Below, in pieces: positions 46,263 to 54,364 of a stretch of DNA of 64,000 bases. The stretch covers positions 1,178,001 through 1,242,000 of the forward strand of contig JBCBSM010000001.1 of NCBI GenBank assembly GCA_039819165.1, written 5' to 3'. A model generated the notes under the pieces. It did no database searches. It saw only the letters and a program-made list of their open reading frames with translations, and had not been told where the DNA came from. Both the position numbers and the translations under genes were made by a program. Source of the DNA: Planctomycetota bacterium. Lineage in GTDB: Bacteria; Planctomycetota; Phycisphaerae; Phycisphaerales; UBA1924. Each line of letters opens with the position of its first letter. Positions within the stretch are counted from its first letter, which is position 1.

Positions 46263-47699
46263 GTGCCGAGCATCCACGTCCTGGTCGCGCTCGTCGCGCT
46301 GCTGCTCGGGCGCGAGATAGGCCTGCTTGCGCCGCTGCCGGTGTCGTGGGCGGTCATCGCGTCCCTGGCGGCGGCCGCGTTGCCGCTCGGCACGGCGCTG
46401 CTCGTCGCCGCCGCGATGCCCCTGTTCCGGCGGCAGGCCGATCGCGCAGGATCGGTCGGAGCCCTCCGCGAGGGCCTGCGCTTCGCGGCGCTGGCGCGGT
46501 GGCTGGTCGTGCTGCCCTACGCGATCTGGTCGATCGCGGGCGACGCGGCGGGCCAGGTCGCAGCGGCCATCGGCGACTTCGTGGGCCTCGACGAGGCGTT
46601 GGCCGCCGCCCCGCCCCTGGCCGCACTGCTCGTGGTGGCCTGGGCCGAGCATCCGCTGCACGCCCGCATCCGCGAGGCGATGCTCGTCCGCCAGCTCGAC
46701 GAGGGCGGCCTTGACGATCGGCCGCCGACGCGGGCCGAGTGGACAGCGACGGCGCTGCGGTCGATGCTCGCGATGCCGCTGATGCCCGTGTTCCTGATCG
46801 TCTGCTGGCACGAGATCGTGGGCCGCCTGGCCGGCTGGCTTCCCGAATCGGCGCCCGAGTGGTCGCTGATCGCGGCGGACATCGCCGGCACGGTGGCCAT
46901 CGTCGCGTGCGCGCCGGCGCTCATCGTCCGCGTGCTCGGCACGCGGCCGCTCGGGCCCGGTGAACTCAGGAGCCGCATCGATGCGCTGCAGCGACGGATG
47001 CACGCCCGGGTGCGGGCCGTGCGGATCTGGCGCACGCCCGCGACCAACGCCGCGGTGCTCGGCCTGCTGCCGGGCGTGCGGTACATGCTGCTGACCGACG
47101 CGCTGGTGCGGTCGATGCCCCGCGGCGAACTGGACGCGGTGATCGCCCACGAGCTGGCGCACGTGCGGCACCAGCACGTGCTCTGGATCGTGCTCTCCAT
47201 CGCCGCCGCCGCGGTCGTGCTCGGCACGGCGGCCGGGCTGATCGCGCTCGGGCTGTCTCAGGCCGGCGTACCGCTGGGCCTGGCGGATGCGCTGCTCGGC
47301 ATCGCGTCGATCGCCGGCACGATCCTCGTCTTTGGGTTCGTGAGCCGCCGCGTCGAGAGGCAGGCGGACGCGACGGCCGCCGTGGCGCTCGATCGGTTGC
47401 ACGCCGAAGCCGACGAAGGTGTACCGGTCAATGCACAGGATCCCATCGTCGGGACCGGCCCGGCGCTGATGTCGGCGGCGCTGGGTCGGGTGTGCGCGCT
47501 CAGCGGCGTGCCGCCCGCCCGCTGGGGCTTCCGGCACGGATCCGTCCGGCAGCGGCAGCGGAACCTCGCCAGGCTCGTTGGAGCCCGGCCCGATCGGCTG
47601 CCGATCGATCGGACCATGCGATGGATCCGGGTCGCCACCCTTGTCGCAATCGGGCTCGGGGCCATCGGCGGCGCGCTGGGCGTCGTACACATCGCGTAG
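46263..47699 (+). CDS. M48-family membrane metallopeptidase (HtpX/Ste24-like)
   Basis: A 478-residue membrane protease with about six to eight helices (several in the first 230 residues). The active-site helix is VIAHELAHVRHQH near residue 295, with HExxH zinc ligands and catalytic Glu; the third ligand Glu is likely in RVERQADATAAV near 365. GTG at 46263 starts it directly after the lipoprotein gene, so they likely form an operon. Such enzymes process membrane proteins or handle envelope quality control. Confidence 0.82.
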   Translation: MPSIHVLVALVALLLGREIGLLAPLPVSWAVIASLAAAALPLGTALLVAAAMPLFRRQADRAGSVGALREGLRFAALARWLVVLPYAIWSIAGDAAGQVAAAIGDFVGLDEALAAAPPLAALLVVAWAEHPLHARIREAMLVRQLDEGGLDDRPPTRAEWTATALRSMLAMPLMPVFLIVCWHEIVGRLAGWLPESAPEWSLIAADIAGTVAIVACAPALIVRVLGTRPLGPGELRSRIDALQRRMHARVRAVRIWRTPATNAAVLGLLPGVRYMLLTDALVRSMPRGELDAVIAHELAHVRHQHVLWIVLSIAAAAVVLGTAAGLIALGLSQAGVPLGLADALLGIASIAGTILVFGFVSRRVERQADATAAVALDRLHAEADEGVPVNAQDPIVGTGPALMSAALGRVCALSGVPPARWGFRHGSVRQRQRNLARLVGARPDRLPIDRTMRWIRVATLVAIGLGAIGGALGVVHIA

Positions 47700-47715
47700 C
47701 GATCGGGGGCGCCGC

Positions 47716-48663
47716 ATGCAATTCACCAAGATGCACGGCCTGGGCAACGACTACGTGATCGTGGATGCGTTGCCGCGGCCCGAACTGGAAGCCACCCGCG
47801 ACTGGTCCGCGCTCGCCGGGGCGATCAGCGATCGGCACGAGGGCGTCGGCTCCGATGGGCTGATCCTCGTGTGTCCCCCCGCGGCCGGCGGGCACGCCCG
47901 GATGCGGATCTTCAACGCCGACGGCGGCGAGGCCGAGATGTGCGGCAACGGCATCCGCTGCGTGGCGGCCTTGCTGCGCGGCCGGCCGGAGTTCGGCAGC
48001 GAAGCCCTCGACATCGAGACCGCCGCCGGCGTCCGCCGCTGCCGGGTGGGGCAAGGCGGCGCGGTGCTCGTCGAGATGGGCGAGCCCCGAGTGGGCCCCG
48101 AGGTGTGCGGCGTGGTGGCGACGCACTTGGCCTGCGAGGATCCGTGCGTCGTTCGCAGCGGGGATCGCGACATTGCCTTCGAGCTGGTCTCAGTGGGCAA
48201 CCCGCACGCGGTGGTGTTCGCGGATCGCCACGCATGGATAGGAGAGGATCTGAGCCGCGTCGTGCGGACGATCGGACCGCAGATGGAGACGCACGCTGCC
48301 TTCGCCGAGGGCGTGAACGTGCAGCTGCTGCGGATCGATCGTCGCGATCGCGCCACGCTGCACACCTGGGAACGGGGCAGCGGGGTAACCCGTGCCTGCG
48401 GCACCGGGGCGTGCGCGGCGATGGCTGCGGCCGTCCTCGCCGGCGCGCTGGATCGCGTGGCGACGATCACCCTTCCCGGCGGCGACCTGCGGCTCTCGTG
48501 GACGCCCATCGACGACGGCGGCGACGGCGTGGTGCGGATGGAGGGGCCCGCCGTCCGGAGCTTCACCGGCACGCTCGCGGAGGACCTCGCGGATCTGGAG
48601 GTTCGCGGGCGGGCGATGCGGACGGCGATGGTCCAATCCGCGGACCGCTATCCTGCATCGTGA
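47716..48663 (+). CDS. dapF: Diaminopimelate epimerase
   Basis: Interconverts LL- and meso-diaminopimelate for lysine and peptidoglycan. The 315-residue protein starts MQFTKMHGLGNDYVIVD. Both catalytic cysteines are clear: Cys76 in NADGGEAEMCGNGIRC and Cys228 in TRACGTGAC. A slightly longer C-terminal tail follows. Its presence fits peptidoglycan synthesis, as now shown in Planctomycetes. ATG at 47716; the stop overlaps the next gene's GTG (GTGA). Confidence 0.95.
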   Translation: MQFTKMHGLGNDYVIVDALPRPELEATRDWSALAGAISDRHEGVGSDGLILVCPPAAGGHARMRIFNADGGEAEMCGNGIRCVAALLRGRPEFGSEALDIETAAGVRRCRVGQGGAVLVEMGEPRVGPEVCGVVATHLACEDPCVVRSGDRDIAFELVSVGNPHAVVFADRHAWIGEDLSRVVRTIGPQMETHAAFAEGVNVQLLRIDRRDRATLHTWERGSGVTRACGTGACAAMAAAVLAGALDRVATITLPGGDLRLSWTPIDDGGDGVVRMEGPAVRSFTGTLAEDLADLEVRGRAMRTAMVQSADRYPAS

Positions 48664-49916
48664 GCCACGCAACGAGGCCCGAATCCGGATCGGCACCCGC
48701 GGTCGAGCTGAGCGACGCCGAGCGGCGGCTGTGCGGCATCATCGCGGGCAAGTCGGCCTTCCTGCTCGAGGACCTGCGGCGGCACATCGAGACGCCGACG
48801 GGCCCCGGCGGACTCGCGGGCATCGACGAGAGCCGGGGCGTCTTCGCCGAGCGGATGCACACGCTCGGCGCGAGCATCGATGTCGTGCCCGGGGAGCCAC
48901 GGCCCGAGTGGCTGCCGGGGCCCGCGGGCGACGCGATCCCCCCCACCGCCGTCATGCGGCGCGAGAAGCCGGGGCTGAAGAACGTCCTCGTGGCCGGCCA
49001 CCTCGACACCGTGCACCCCGCCGACGGGCCCTTCCAGCGGCTGGACGTGCGCGACGACGGCGGCACGGCCGTCGGGCCGGGCTGCGTGGACATGAAGGGC
49101 GGGCTGGTGATCGCGGCCTGCGCCCTTGAGTCGCTCGAGGAGGCCGGCCTTGGCGCGAGCTGGACCTTCACGCTCAACGCCGACGAGGAGACCGGCACCT
49201 ACCACAGCGAGCGGGTGCTCCGCGACGAGGCCGCACGGCACGACTTCGGGCTGGCGCTCGAGCCCGCGCTGCCGGGCGGCGAGCTCGCCGTCGAGCGGAT
49301 GGGCAGCGGGCAGTTCATGGTCGAGGCCTTCGGCCGCGCGGCCCACGTGGGCCGGGCGTTCCGCGACGGCGTCAGCGCGGTGACCGCGCTCGGGCACGCC
49401 ATCGCGGCGATCGGCGACATGGTCGACCCCGCCGACCCGGACACCTGGATCATCAACGTCGGGCCGATCGAGGGCGGAGCGGCGACCAACGCGGTGCCCG
49501 ACCACGCGGCGGCGTGGGGCAACGTCCGCTACCCGACGCCCGAAGTCGGTGGCACGATCGGCGCCGCCCTGGACGCGCTCGCGACGCCGCACGAGGCCTT
49601 CGATGGTGAACACGCCGCGGTCGTCGTGCGGCGGTCGTTCAACCGGCCCGCCAAGCCGCTGCTGCCGGAGACCGAATCGCTCGCGCTGCGCGCGCGGGCC
49701 GTGGCCGAGGCGCTCGGCCAGCGGCTGCCGTTCGCGAGCACGGGCGGCGTGTGCGACGGCAACATCCTGCAGGACGCCGGGCTGCCGACGATCGACACGC
49801 TGGGCGTGCGCGGCGGCGGACTGCACACGCCCGACGAGTGGATCGAGCTGGCCAGCCTCGTCGAGCGGTGCCAGCTGCTGGCGGTGCTCATCCACCGCCT
49901 GAGTGCATCGGGCTAA
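48660..49916 (+). CDS. M20-family metallopeptidase (DapE/carboxypeptidase G2-like)
   Basis: A 418-residue zinc hydrolase. AGHLDTVHP near residue 116 supplies a His and Asp, GCVDMKGGLVIA holds the bridging Asp and NADEETGTYHS the catalytic Glu-Glu pair. A dimerisation/lid domain spans about 215-330. ADEETG-G and CDGNILQDAGLPTIDTLGVRGGGLHT complete the metal site. GTG at 48660 overlaps the dapF stop. Position right after dapF suggests a role in peptidoglycan or lysine metabolism, or peptide recycling, but CPG2-type or aminopeptidase activity is equally possible. Confidence 0.86.
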   Translation: MSHATRPESGSAPAVELSDAERRLCGIIAGKSAFLLEDLRRHIETPTGPGGLAGIDESRGVFAERMHTLGASIDVVPGEPRPEWLPGPAGDAIPPTAVMRREKPGLKNVLVAGHLDTVHPADGPFQRLDVRDDGGTAVGPGCVDMKGGLVIAACALESLEEAGLGASWTFTLNADEETGTYHSERVLRDEAARHDFGLALEPALPGGELAVERMGSGQFMVEAFGRAAHVGRAFRDGVSAVTALGHAIAAIGDMVDPADPDTWIINVGPIEGGAATNAVPDHAAAWGNVRYPTPEVGGTIGAALDALATPHEAFDGEHAAVVVRRSFNRPAKPLLPETESLALRARAVAEALGQRLPFASTGGVCDGNILQDAGLPTIDTLGVRGGGLHTPDEWIELASLVERCQLLAVLIHRLSASG

Positions 49917-49974
49917 TACGACGGCCCGGGTGCACCGGGTCGCACGAGTCGGACTGGCCCGGCAGGAGACGCCA

Positions 49975-50556
49975 ATGCGCTTCCGCGTGCGGGGCATCGA
50001 CATGGATAGCGGCGAGCCGATCGAACGGATCGTCGAGGCGCCGAGCAAGGCCGAAGCGCTCGGCGGCCTAGCCGAAGCGCGGATCGCCGTCGAGGATCTG
50101 CGGGAGGACGGACCACCGGCACCCCGTCCGGCCCAGCAGCATGCATCGGCCTTTCCGGCTCCGCCCGCGTCGCCGCCAGCCGCGCCCGCGGACGAGCGAA
50201 TCCTCGTCCGCCTCGAATCGCTGGACCGGCAACTGGTCGACCTCGACCGGCGGCTCGAGTCCATCGAAGGATCCACCGCCGGCACGCACAAGCGGCTGGG
50301 GCTGTGGCGCTGGGTGTGGATCCTGACCCTGGGCATCGGACTGGGCATGTCGATCGCGATGGTCGTCGGGCTCATCGTCACGATCGCGACCATGGCGATC
50401 GCCGGCAGCTACCTGGGCGATCTGCTCGGCGGCGGGAGCGTCGGAGGCGGCGCCGGCCAGCCGTCCAGCTCGGACCTCGGCGTGCTCCTCCAGCAGATCG
50501 AGCAACTCCGCGGCGAGACCGAGCGGGCCATCAACGATCCGCTCGGCGGCGGGTAG
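49975..50556 (+). CDS. Small membrane protein with coiled segment, unknown function
   Basis: A 193-residue protein. Residues 1-45 (MRFRVRGIDMDSGEPIERIVEAPSKAEA start) are a small beta domain like those ahead of PilZ/GAF-type sensors. A proline-rich linker follows, then a heptad-like helix (RLESLDRQLVDLDRRLESIEG, 76-96) and one long membrane segment (WVWILTLGIGLGMSIAMVVGLIVTIATMAIA, about 108-138). The tail ends in LGVLLQQIEQLRGETERA. ATG at 49975 has GGCAGGAG upstream. No family recognised. Confidence 0.58.
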   Translation: MRFRVRGIDMDSGEPIERIVEAPSKAEALGGLAEARIAVEDLREDGPPAPRPAQQHASAFPAPPASPPAAPADERILVRLESLDRQLVDLDRRLESIEGSTAGTHKRLGLWRWVWILTLGIGLGMSIAMVVGLIVTIATMAIAGSYLGDLLGGGSVGGGAGQPSSSDLGVLLQQIEQLRGETERAINDPLGGG

Positions 50557-50570
50557 TCGTCGCCCGCGGG

Positions 50571-51407
50571 CTACGGGCAGCCGGCGTCGAAGGCGGTCTG
50601 GAACGCCAGGAAGTCGAAGAGCGTCAGCTCGCCGTCCTCGTCGAAGTCGGCGCTGATCTCGCCGGCGTCGAATGCCGTCTGGAAGGCCAGGAAATCGAAG
50701 AGCGTCAGCTCGCCGTCGGCGTCGATGTCCGCCGGGCAACTGGGCCGGAAGAACGAGAGGCCGTTGGAGTGCTGTGCGCGGTCGAACAGACCATCGCCCG
50801 TGCTCACGTCGGTTTCGTACGAGCCAAAGGTCTCAAACGTGTAGCGGCCGGGCGCGAGCCGGATGATCCAGGTCCAGGAGCTCAGCCCCGGCTCGGGCGG
50901 CCCGCTCACGATCACGCCATCGGGTCCGGTAAGGAGCGCCGGCTCGAATCCGTCGAAACCGATGTCGTCGAAGGGCGATATGCGGGCGGAGAGATGGAGG
51001 TCGATGCGCCGGTCCACTTCGAACACCAGGTGCGTCGCCCAGGATCCGCTGGCGCTCCTCAGCGGCGGTGGTCCGAGGGATCCGGCGCCTTCGAGATCGA
51101 TCAGCAGATCAACGTCGAACGAGAAGTTGTTGCTTGATACCAGCGTGCCGTCGTTGGTGGCGATGCTGATCGCACGGGGATCCTGCCCGTCCGGATGCAC
51201 CTCCGCCTCCGCTTCCGCATCGGGGAACGGCAGGCTGGTGTCGAGATCCGAGTCGAAGTCCTCGAGCGGGCCCCTGATCAGGTCCACGCGGACGCCGGCC
51301 TCGGATTCCACGCGGACCTCGACGACGCGGGCGCTTTGCAGACCGAGGGCCGAGCACGCCAGCGAGAGCACGACGGCTGTGGCGAGTCCTGCTGCTAGCT
51401 TGTTCAT
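50571..51407 (-). CDS. Secreted protein with two C-terminal GC-type dockerin repeats
   Basis: A 278-residue exported protein. The signal peptide is MNKLAAGLATAVVLSLACSALG. The body (about 25-215) is a beta-sandwich-like region with many Asp/Ser, no recognisable enzyme motif. The tail has two tandem repeats: CPADIDADGELTLFDFLAF and ADFDEDGELTLFDFLAF, each with a DxDxDG calcium loop, closing with DAGCP. ATG at 51407 begins the signal sequence. It is divergent in function but same strand as the subtilase, 69 bases downstream of it, so the two may share a transcript. Confidence 0.72.
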   Translation of the reverse strand: MNKLAAGLATAVVLSLACSALGLQSARVVEVRVESEAGVRVDLIRGPLEDFDSDLDTSLPFPDAEAEAEVHPDGQDPRAISIATNDGTLVSSNNFSFDVDLLIDLEGAGSLGPPPLRSASGSWATHLVFEVDRRIDLHLSARISPFDDIGFDGFEPALLTGPDGVIVSGPPEPGLSSWTWIIRLAPGRYTFETFGSYETDVSTGDGLFDRAQHSNGLSFFRPSCPADIDADGELTLFDFLAFQTAFDAGEISADFDEDGELTLFDFLAFQTAFDAGCP

Positions 51408-51476
51408 TCCTGGGACTCCCCTTGTGGCATGATCGGAAGATTGCATACCCACGGGGAGCCCACGGGTTGCAGCGGG

Positions 51477-52982
51477 CTAGGGACAGCCGTCGGCGAAGGC
51501 GTTCTGGAACGCCAGGAAGTCGAAGATCGTCAGCTCGCCGTCGCCGTCGAAGTCCGCAGCGGGATCTCCGAGGTCGAAGGCGTTCTGGAACGCCAGGAAG
51601 TCGAAGATCGTCAGCTCGCCGTCGCCGTCGAAGTCCGCGGGGCAGCCGAGGGCGCCGCCCGCGGCGATCACGGCCTCGAGCGCGTCCACGCGGCCATACC
51701 CGTAGGTCTCGTCGAATCCCGCCGGGCCGAGATCGACGGCGGTGTCCCGCAAGATCGTGCGGACCTGGTCGCGGCTGAGATCGGGATTCACGCTCAGCAT
51801 GAGGCCAACGACGCCCGCAACGTGCGGGCAGGCCATCGAGGTGCCGCTCTGGTAGGCGTACCCGTTCTCGGGGCCGAAGAGCGGAATGGGCGTATCCCAC
51901 GTGGACCAGACGTCCTGGCCCGGTGCGACGACGTCCATCTCGGGACCGGTCGTCGTGAAGTCGGCGATGACATCTTGGTTGTTGGTCGCGCCCACGGCGA
52001 TGACCGCGTCGTAGCGGGCCGGGGCGAAGATGTCGGCCCCGGGCGTGTTGCCCGTGGCGGCGAGGATGACCACGCCCTGGCTCGCGGCGTAGTCGACCGT
52101 GGCCTCGAGCACGCTGCCGAAGTCCGGCGAGCCCAGGCTCATGGAGATGACGTCGGCACCGTTGTCGGCCGCCCAGATAACGCCGGCGGCGATGTCGGCC
52201 TCGGTGCCCGTGCCCAGGAAGCCCAGCGTCTTGACGGGCAGGATGGAGCAGTTGTAGCCAACGCCCGCGATGCCGACGCCGTTGTTGGTGTCGGCGCTCG
52301 CGATGCCGGCGCAGTGCGTGCCGTGGCTGATGAACGTGTCGTCGTCCCACGTGCCGCCGACGGCGCTGTAGCCCGGCAGCACGTTGGCCTGCAGGTCCGG
52401 ATGGCTCAGGCTGACGCCGGTATCGACGATGGCGATGACCGTATCGGAGCTGCCCGTGGTGAGCACCCAGGCCTCGGTCGCGTTCACGTCCGCGCCCGGA
52501 GTGCCGGGCACGCCCAGGACGGTCTGCCCGGTGTTCAGCAGGCCGTACTGCAGGCCGAAGTCGGTGTCGTCGGGGATCTCGGCGAGGATGCCGCCGATGC
52601 CGATGAGCTCGGCCGAGAGCACGCCGTCGACCGCCGCGAGGTCGCGCACCGCGAGGCGGGCATCGGCTACTTGGGCCGCGTAGAGCCGGGTCAGACCGAG
52701 CGTCTCGGCGAGCGCGGCGTCGGCGGGCTGGCTGGCGAAGGCCGGCGCTAGATCCGTGACGCCGGCGGCGGCCATGGCCGGGCCGACCTCGACGGGCGCG
52801 CCCGCGGCGAGGCGGATCAGCACGGCGTCGCCCCGATAGCCGCCGACGACGTCGGCGGCGTCGACCCGGCCGGTGAAGGGTGCGAAGGCACCGCCGAGGT
52901 CCTCCTGCGAGAACGCGGGGCTCGGGGCAGCGGCACAGATCGCGAGCACGGGGGCAGCGAGACGGATCGTCGGCGTGGGCAT
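51477..52982 (-). CDS. S8-family subtilisin-like serine protease with two GC-type dockerin repeats
   Basis: A 501-residue secreted protease. Signal peptide at 1-25 (ending PAFSQ). Residues 26-140 look like an inhibitor/prodomain (VVGGYRGDAVLIRLAAGA). The catalytic triad is Asp in VIAIVDTGVSLSHPDL, His in SHGTHCAGI and Ser in SGTSMACPHVAG. The oxyanion Asn region is AATGNTPG. Two dockerin repeats (ADFDGDGELTIFDFLAF twice) end the protein at ADGCP. ATG at 52982. It should act outside the cell, perhaps anchored by its tail. The head-to-head gap to the deoxyhypusine synthase-like gene is 284 bases. Confidence 0.9.
   Translation of the reverse strand: MPTPTIRLAAPVLAICAAAPSPAFSQEDLGGAFAPFTGRVDAADVVGGYRGDAVLIRLAAGAPVEVGPAMAAAGVTDLAPAFASQPADAALAETLGLTRLYAAQVADARLAVRDLAAVDGVLSAELIGIGGILAEIPDDTDFGLQYGLLNTGQTVLGVPGTPGADVNATEAWVLTTGSSDTVIAIVDTGVSLSHPDLQANVLPGYSAVGGTWDDDTFISHGTHCAGIASADTNNGVGIAGVGYNCSILPVKTLGFLGTGTEADIAAGVIWAADNGADVISMSLGSPDFGSVLEATVDYAASQGVVILAATGNTPGADIFAPARYDAVIAVGATNNQDVIADFTTTGPEMDVVAPGQDVWSTWDTPIPLFGPENGYAYQSGTSMACPHVAGVVGLMLSVNPDLSRDQVRTILRDTAVDLGPAGFDETYGYGRVDALEAVIAAGGALGCPADFDGDGELTIFDFLAFQNAFDLGDPAADFDGDGELTIFDFLAFQNAFADGCP
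51494..51638 (-). repeat. 64-bp perfect direct repeat inside the subtilase dockerin tail
   Basis: The segment 51494-51557 is repeated base for base at 51575-51638, a period of 81 bases (27 codons). Both copies encode ADFDGDGELTIFDFLAF. Perfect identity, including third codon positions, shows a recent duplication or gene conversion of one repeat module. Confidence 0.85.
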
Positions 52983-53113
52983 GGCGTCCTCCGGTTGGTC
53001 GCGGCGGCGTGCCGCGCTGGGTCTCCCACGGAGGATACGGGATGAGCCCAGCGGGCGTGACCGATCCGGGCGATGCCGACGGCGGCGGGGCTCGCCGCTG
53101 GCTGATCAAGAAA

Positions 53114-53158
53114 CGCCGCGAGCAGACCCACCTCCCCAGACGGGTCTATCTCGCGGCG
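53114..53158 (+). promoter_or_regulatory. Nested inverted repeat in the 5' region of the deoxyhypusine synthase-like gene
   Basis: CGCCGCGAG (53114-53122) pairs with CTCGCGGCG (53150-53158), and AGACCC (53124-53129) with GGGTCT (53142-53147), giving a 15-bp stem with a one-base/two-base internal bulge and a 12-base loop (ACCTCCCCAGAC). The loop's CTCCC could pair with the GGGAG of the downstream ribosome-binding site. It lies 109 bases before the start codon. No T-run follows, so it is not an ordinary terminator. Confidence 0.55.
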
Positions 53159-53266
53159 CTGTGCTTGCAGGCCGGGCGGATTATGGCGCGAGCACCCCGA
53201 TCCGTTACGAACCTCCGCCTAGGGCTAACGATGCAGGCCCCGCCACTATTGCCTAGGGAGCTCCCG

Positions 53267-54316
53267 ATGACGCACGCCGCCCGGACCGACGCCCAGATCA
53301 GCAGCCAGACGGGCACGCACGCCGACGCTCCGATCCGGGCCTTCATGCAGAGGCACTTCCGGCACTTCAACGCCCGGACCGTGGTGGAGGCCGCCGAGGC
53401 CTACGAGGCGTGCCTGGAGGCGGGCTCGCCGATGTTCCTGACGCTGGCGGGGGCGATGAGCACGGCCGAGCTGGGCCGATCGCTGGCGGAGATGATCCGG
53501 CGCGGCAAGGTGCACGCGATCAGCTGCACCGGAGCGAACCTCGAGGAGGACGTGTTCAACCTCGTCGCGCACGACCACTACCGCCGCATCGCCGATTGGC
53601 GGGCCCTCTCGGAGGCGGAGGAGGCGGCCCTGGACGAAGCGGGCATGCCCCGGGTGACCGACATCTGCATCCCCGAGGACGAGGCGATGCGGGTCATCGA
53701 GGGGCACGTCATCGAGCGGTGGAAGACGGCCGGCGCCGCGGGCGAACGGCGCCTGCCCCACCGCTACCTGTACGAGGTGCTCCGCTCGGGCGAGCTCGCG
53801 GACCGCTACCAGATCGATCCGGCGGATAGCTGGCTGCTGGCGGCGGCCGAAGCCAACCTGCCGCTGTTCGTACCCGGATGGGAGGACAGCACGCTGGGCA
53901 ACATGTTCGTAGCGAGCGCCGCGCAGGAGGGCTTCTCGCTGGACGTCGTCCTGGGCGGACCGAGCTACATGCAGTCGCTGATCGAGTGGTACGCCGGCGC
54001 AACGCGTGGGCGGGATCGCGGGCCGGGCTTCTTCCAGATCGGCGGGGGCATCGCGGGCGACTTCCCGATCTGCGTAGTGCCGACGATCAACCTGGACCTG
54101 TACCGCGACGAGGCCCACGCCGACAAGCGGGTGCCCCGCTGGAGCTACTTCTGCCAGGTGAGCGATGCGACGACGAGCTACGGCGGCTACAGCGGCGCAG
54201 TGCCCAATGAGAAGATCACCTGGGGCAAGCTGGCGTCGGGCACGCCCAAGTTCATGATCGAGAGCGACGCGACCATCGTGGCGCCGCTGATCTTCGCGTG
54301 GGTGCTCGGCATGTAG
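53267..54316 (+). CDS. Deoxyhypusine synthase-like protein
   Basis: A 349-residue member of the deoxyhypusine/homospermidine synthase family. Motifs: LTLAGAMSTAELGRSLAEMIRRGKVHAISCTGANLEED (NAD-binding start), YEVLRSGELADRYQ, PLFVPGWEDSTLGNMF, FFQIGGGIAGDFPICVVP and AVPNEKITWGKL, where the last Lys matches the catalytic Lys329 of the human enzyme. It transfers an aminobutyl group from spermidine; in bacteria the acceptor is often another polyamine rather than eIF5A. ATG at 53267 has AGGGAG 8-13 bases upstream; an ATG at 53231 lacks this. Confidence 0.88.
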   Translation: MTHAARTDAQISSQTGTHADAPIRAFMQRHFRHFNARTVVEAAEAYEACLEAGSPMFLTLAGAMSTAELGRSLAEMIRRGKVHAISCTGANLEEDVFNLVAHDHYRRIADWRALSEAEEAALDEAGMPRVTDICIPEDEAMRVIEGHVIERWKTAGAAGERRLPHRYLYEVLRSGELADRYQIDPADSWLLAAAEANLPLFVPGWEDSTLGNMFVASAAQEGFSLDVVLGGPSYMQSLIEWYAGATRGRDRGPGFFQIGGGIAGDFPICVVPTINLDLYRDEAHADKRVPRWSYFCQVSDATTSYGGYSGAVPNEKITWGKLASGTPKFMIESDATIVAPLIFAWVLGM

Positions 54317-54364
54317 CGTGCTCGCCGCGACGTCGCGGGGCCTTGGACGCCGCACGCGTGCCCG

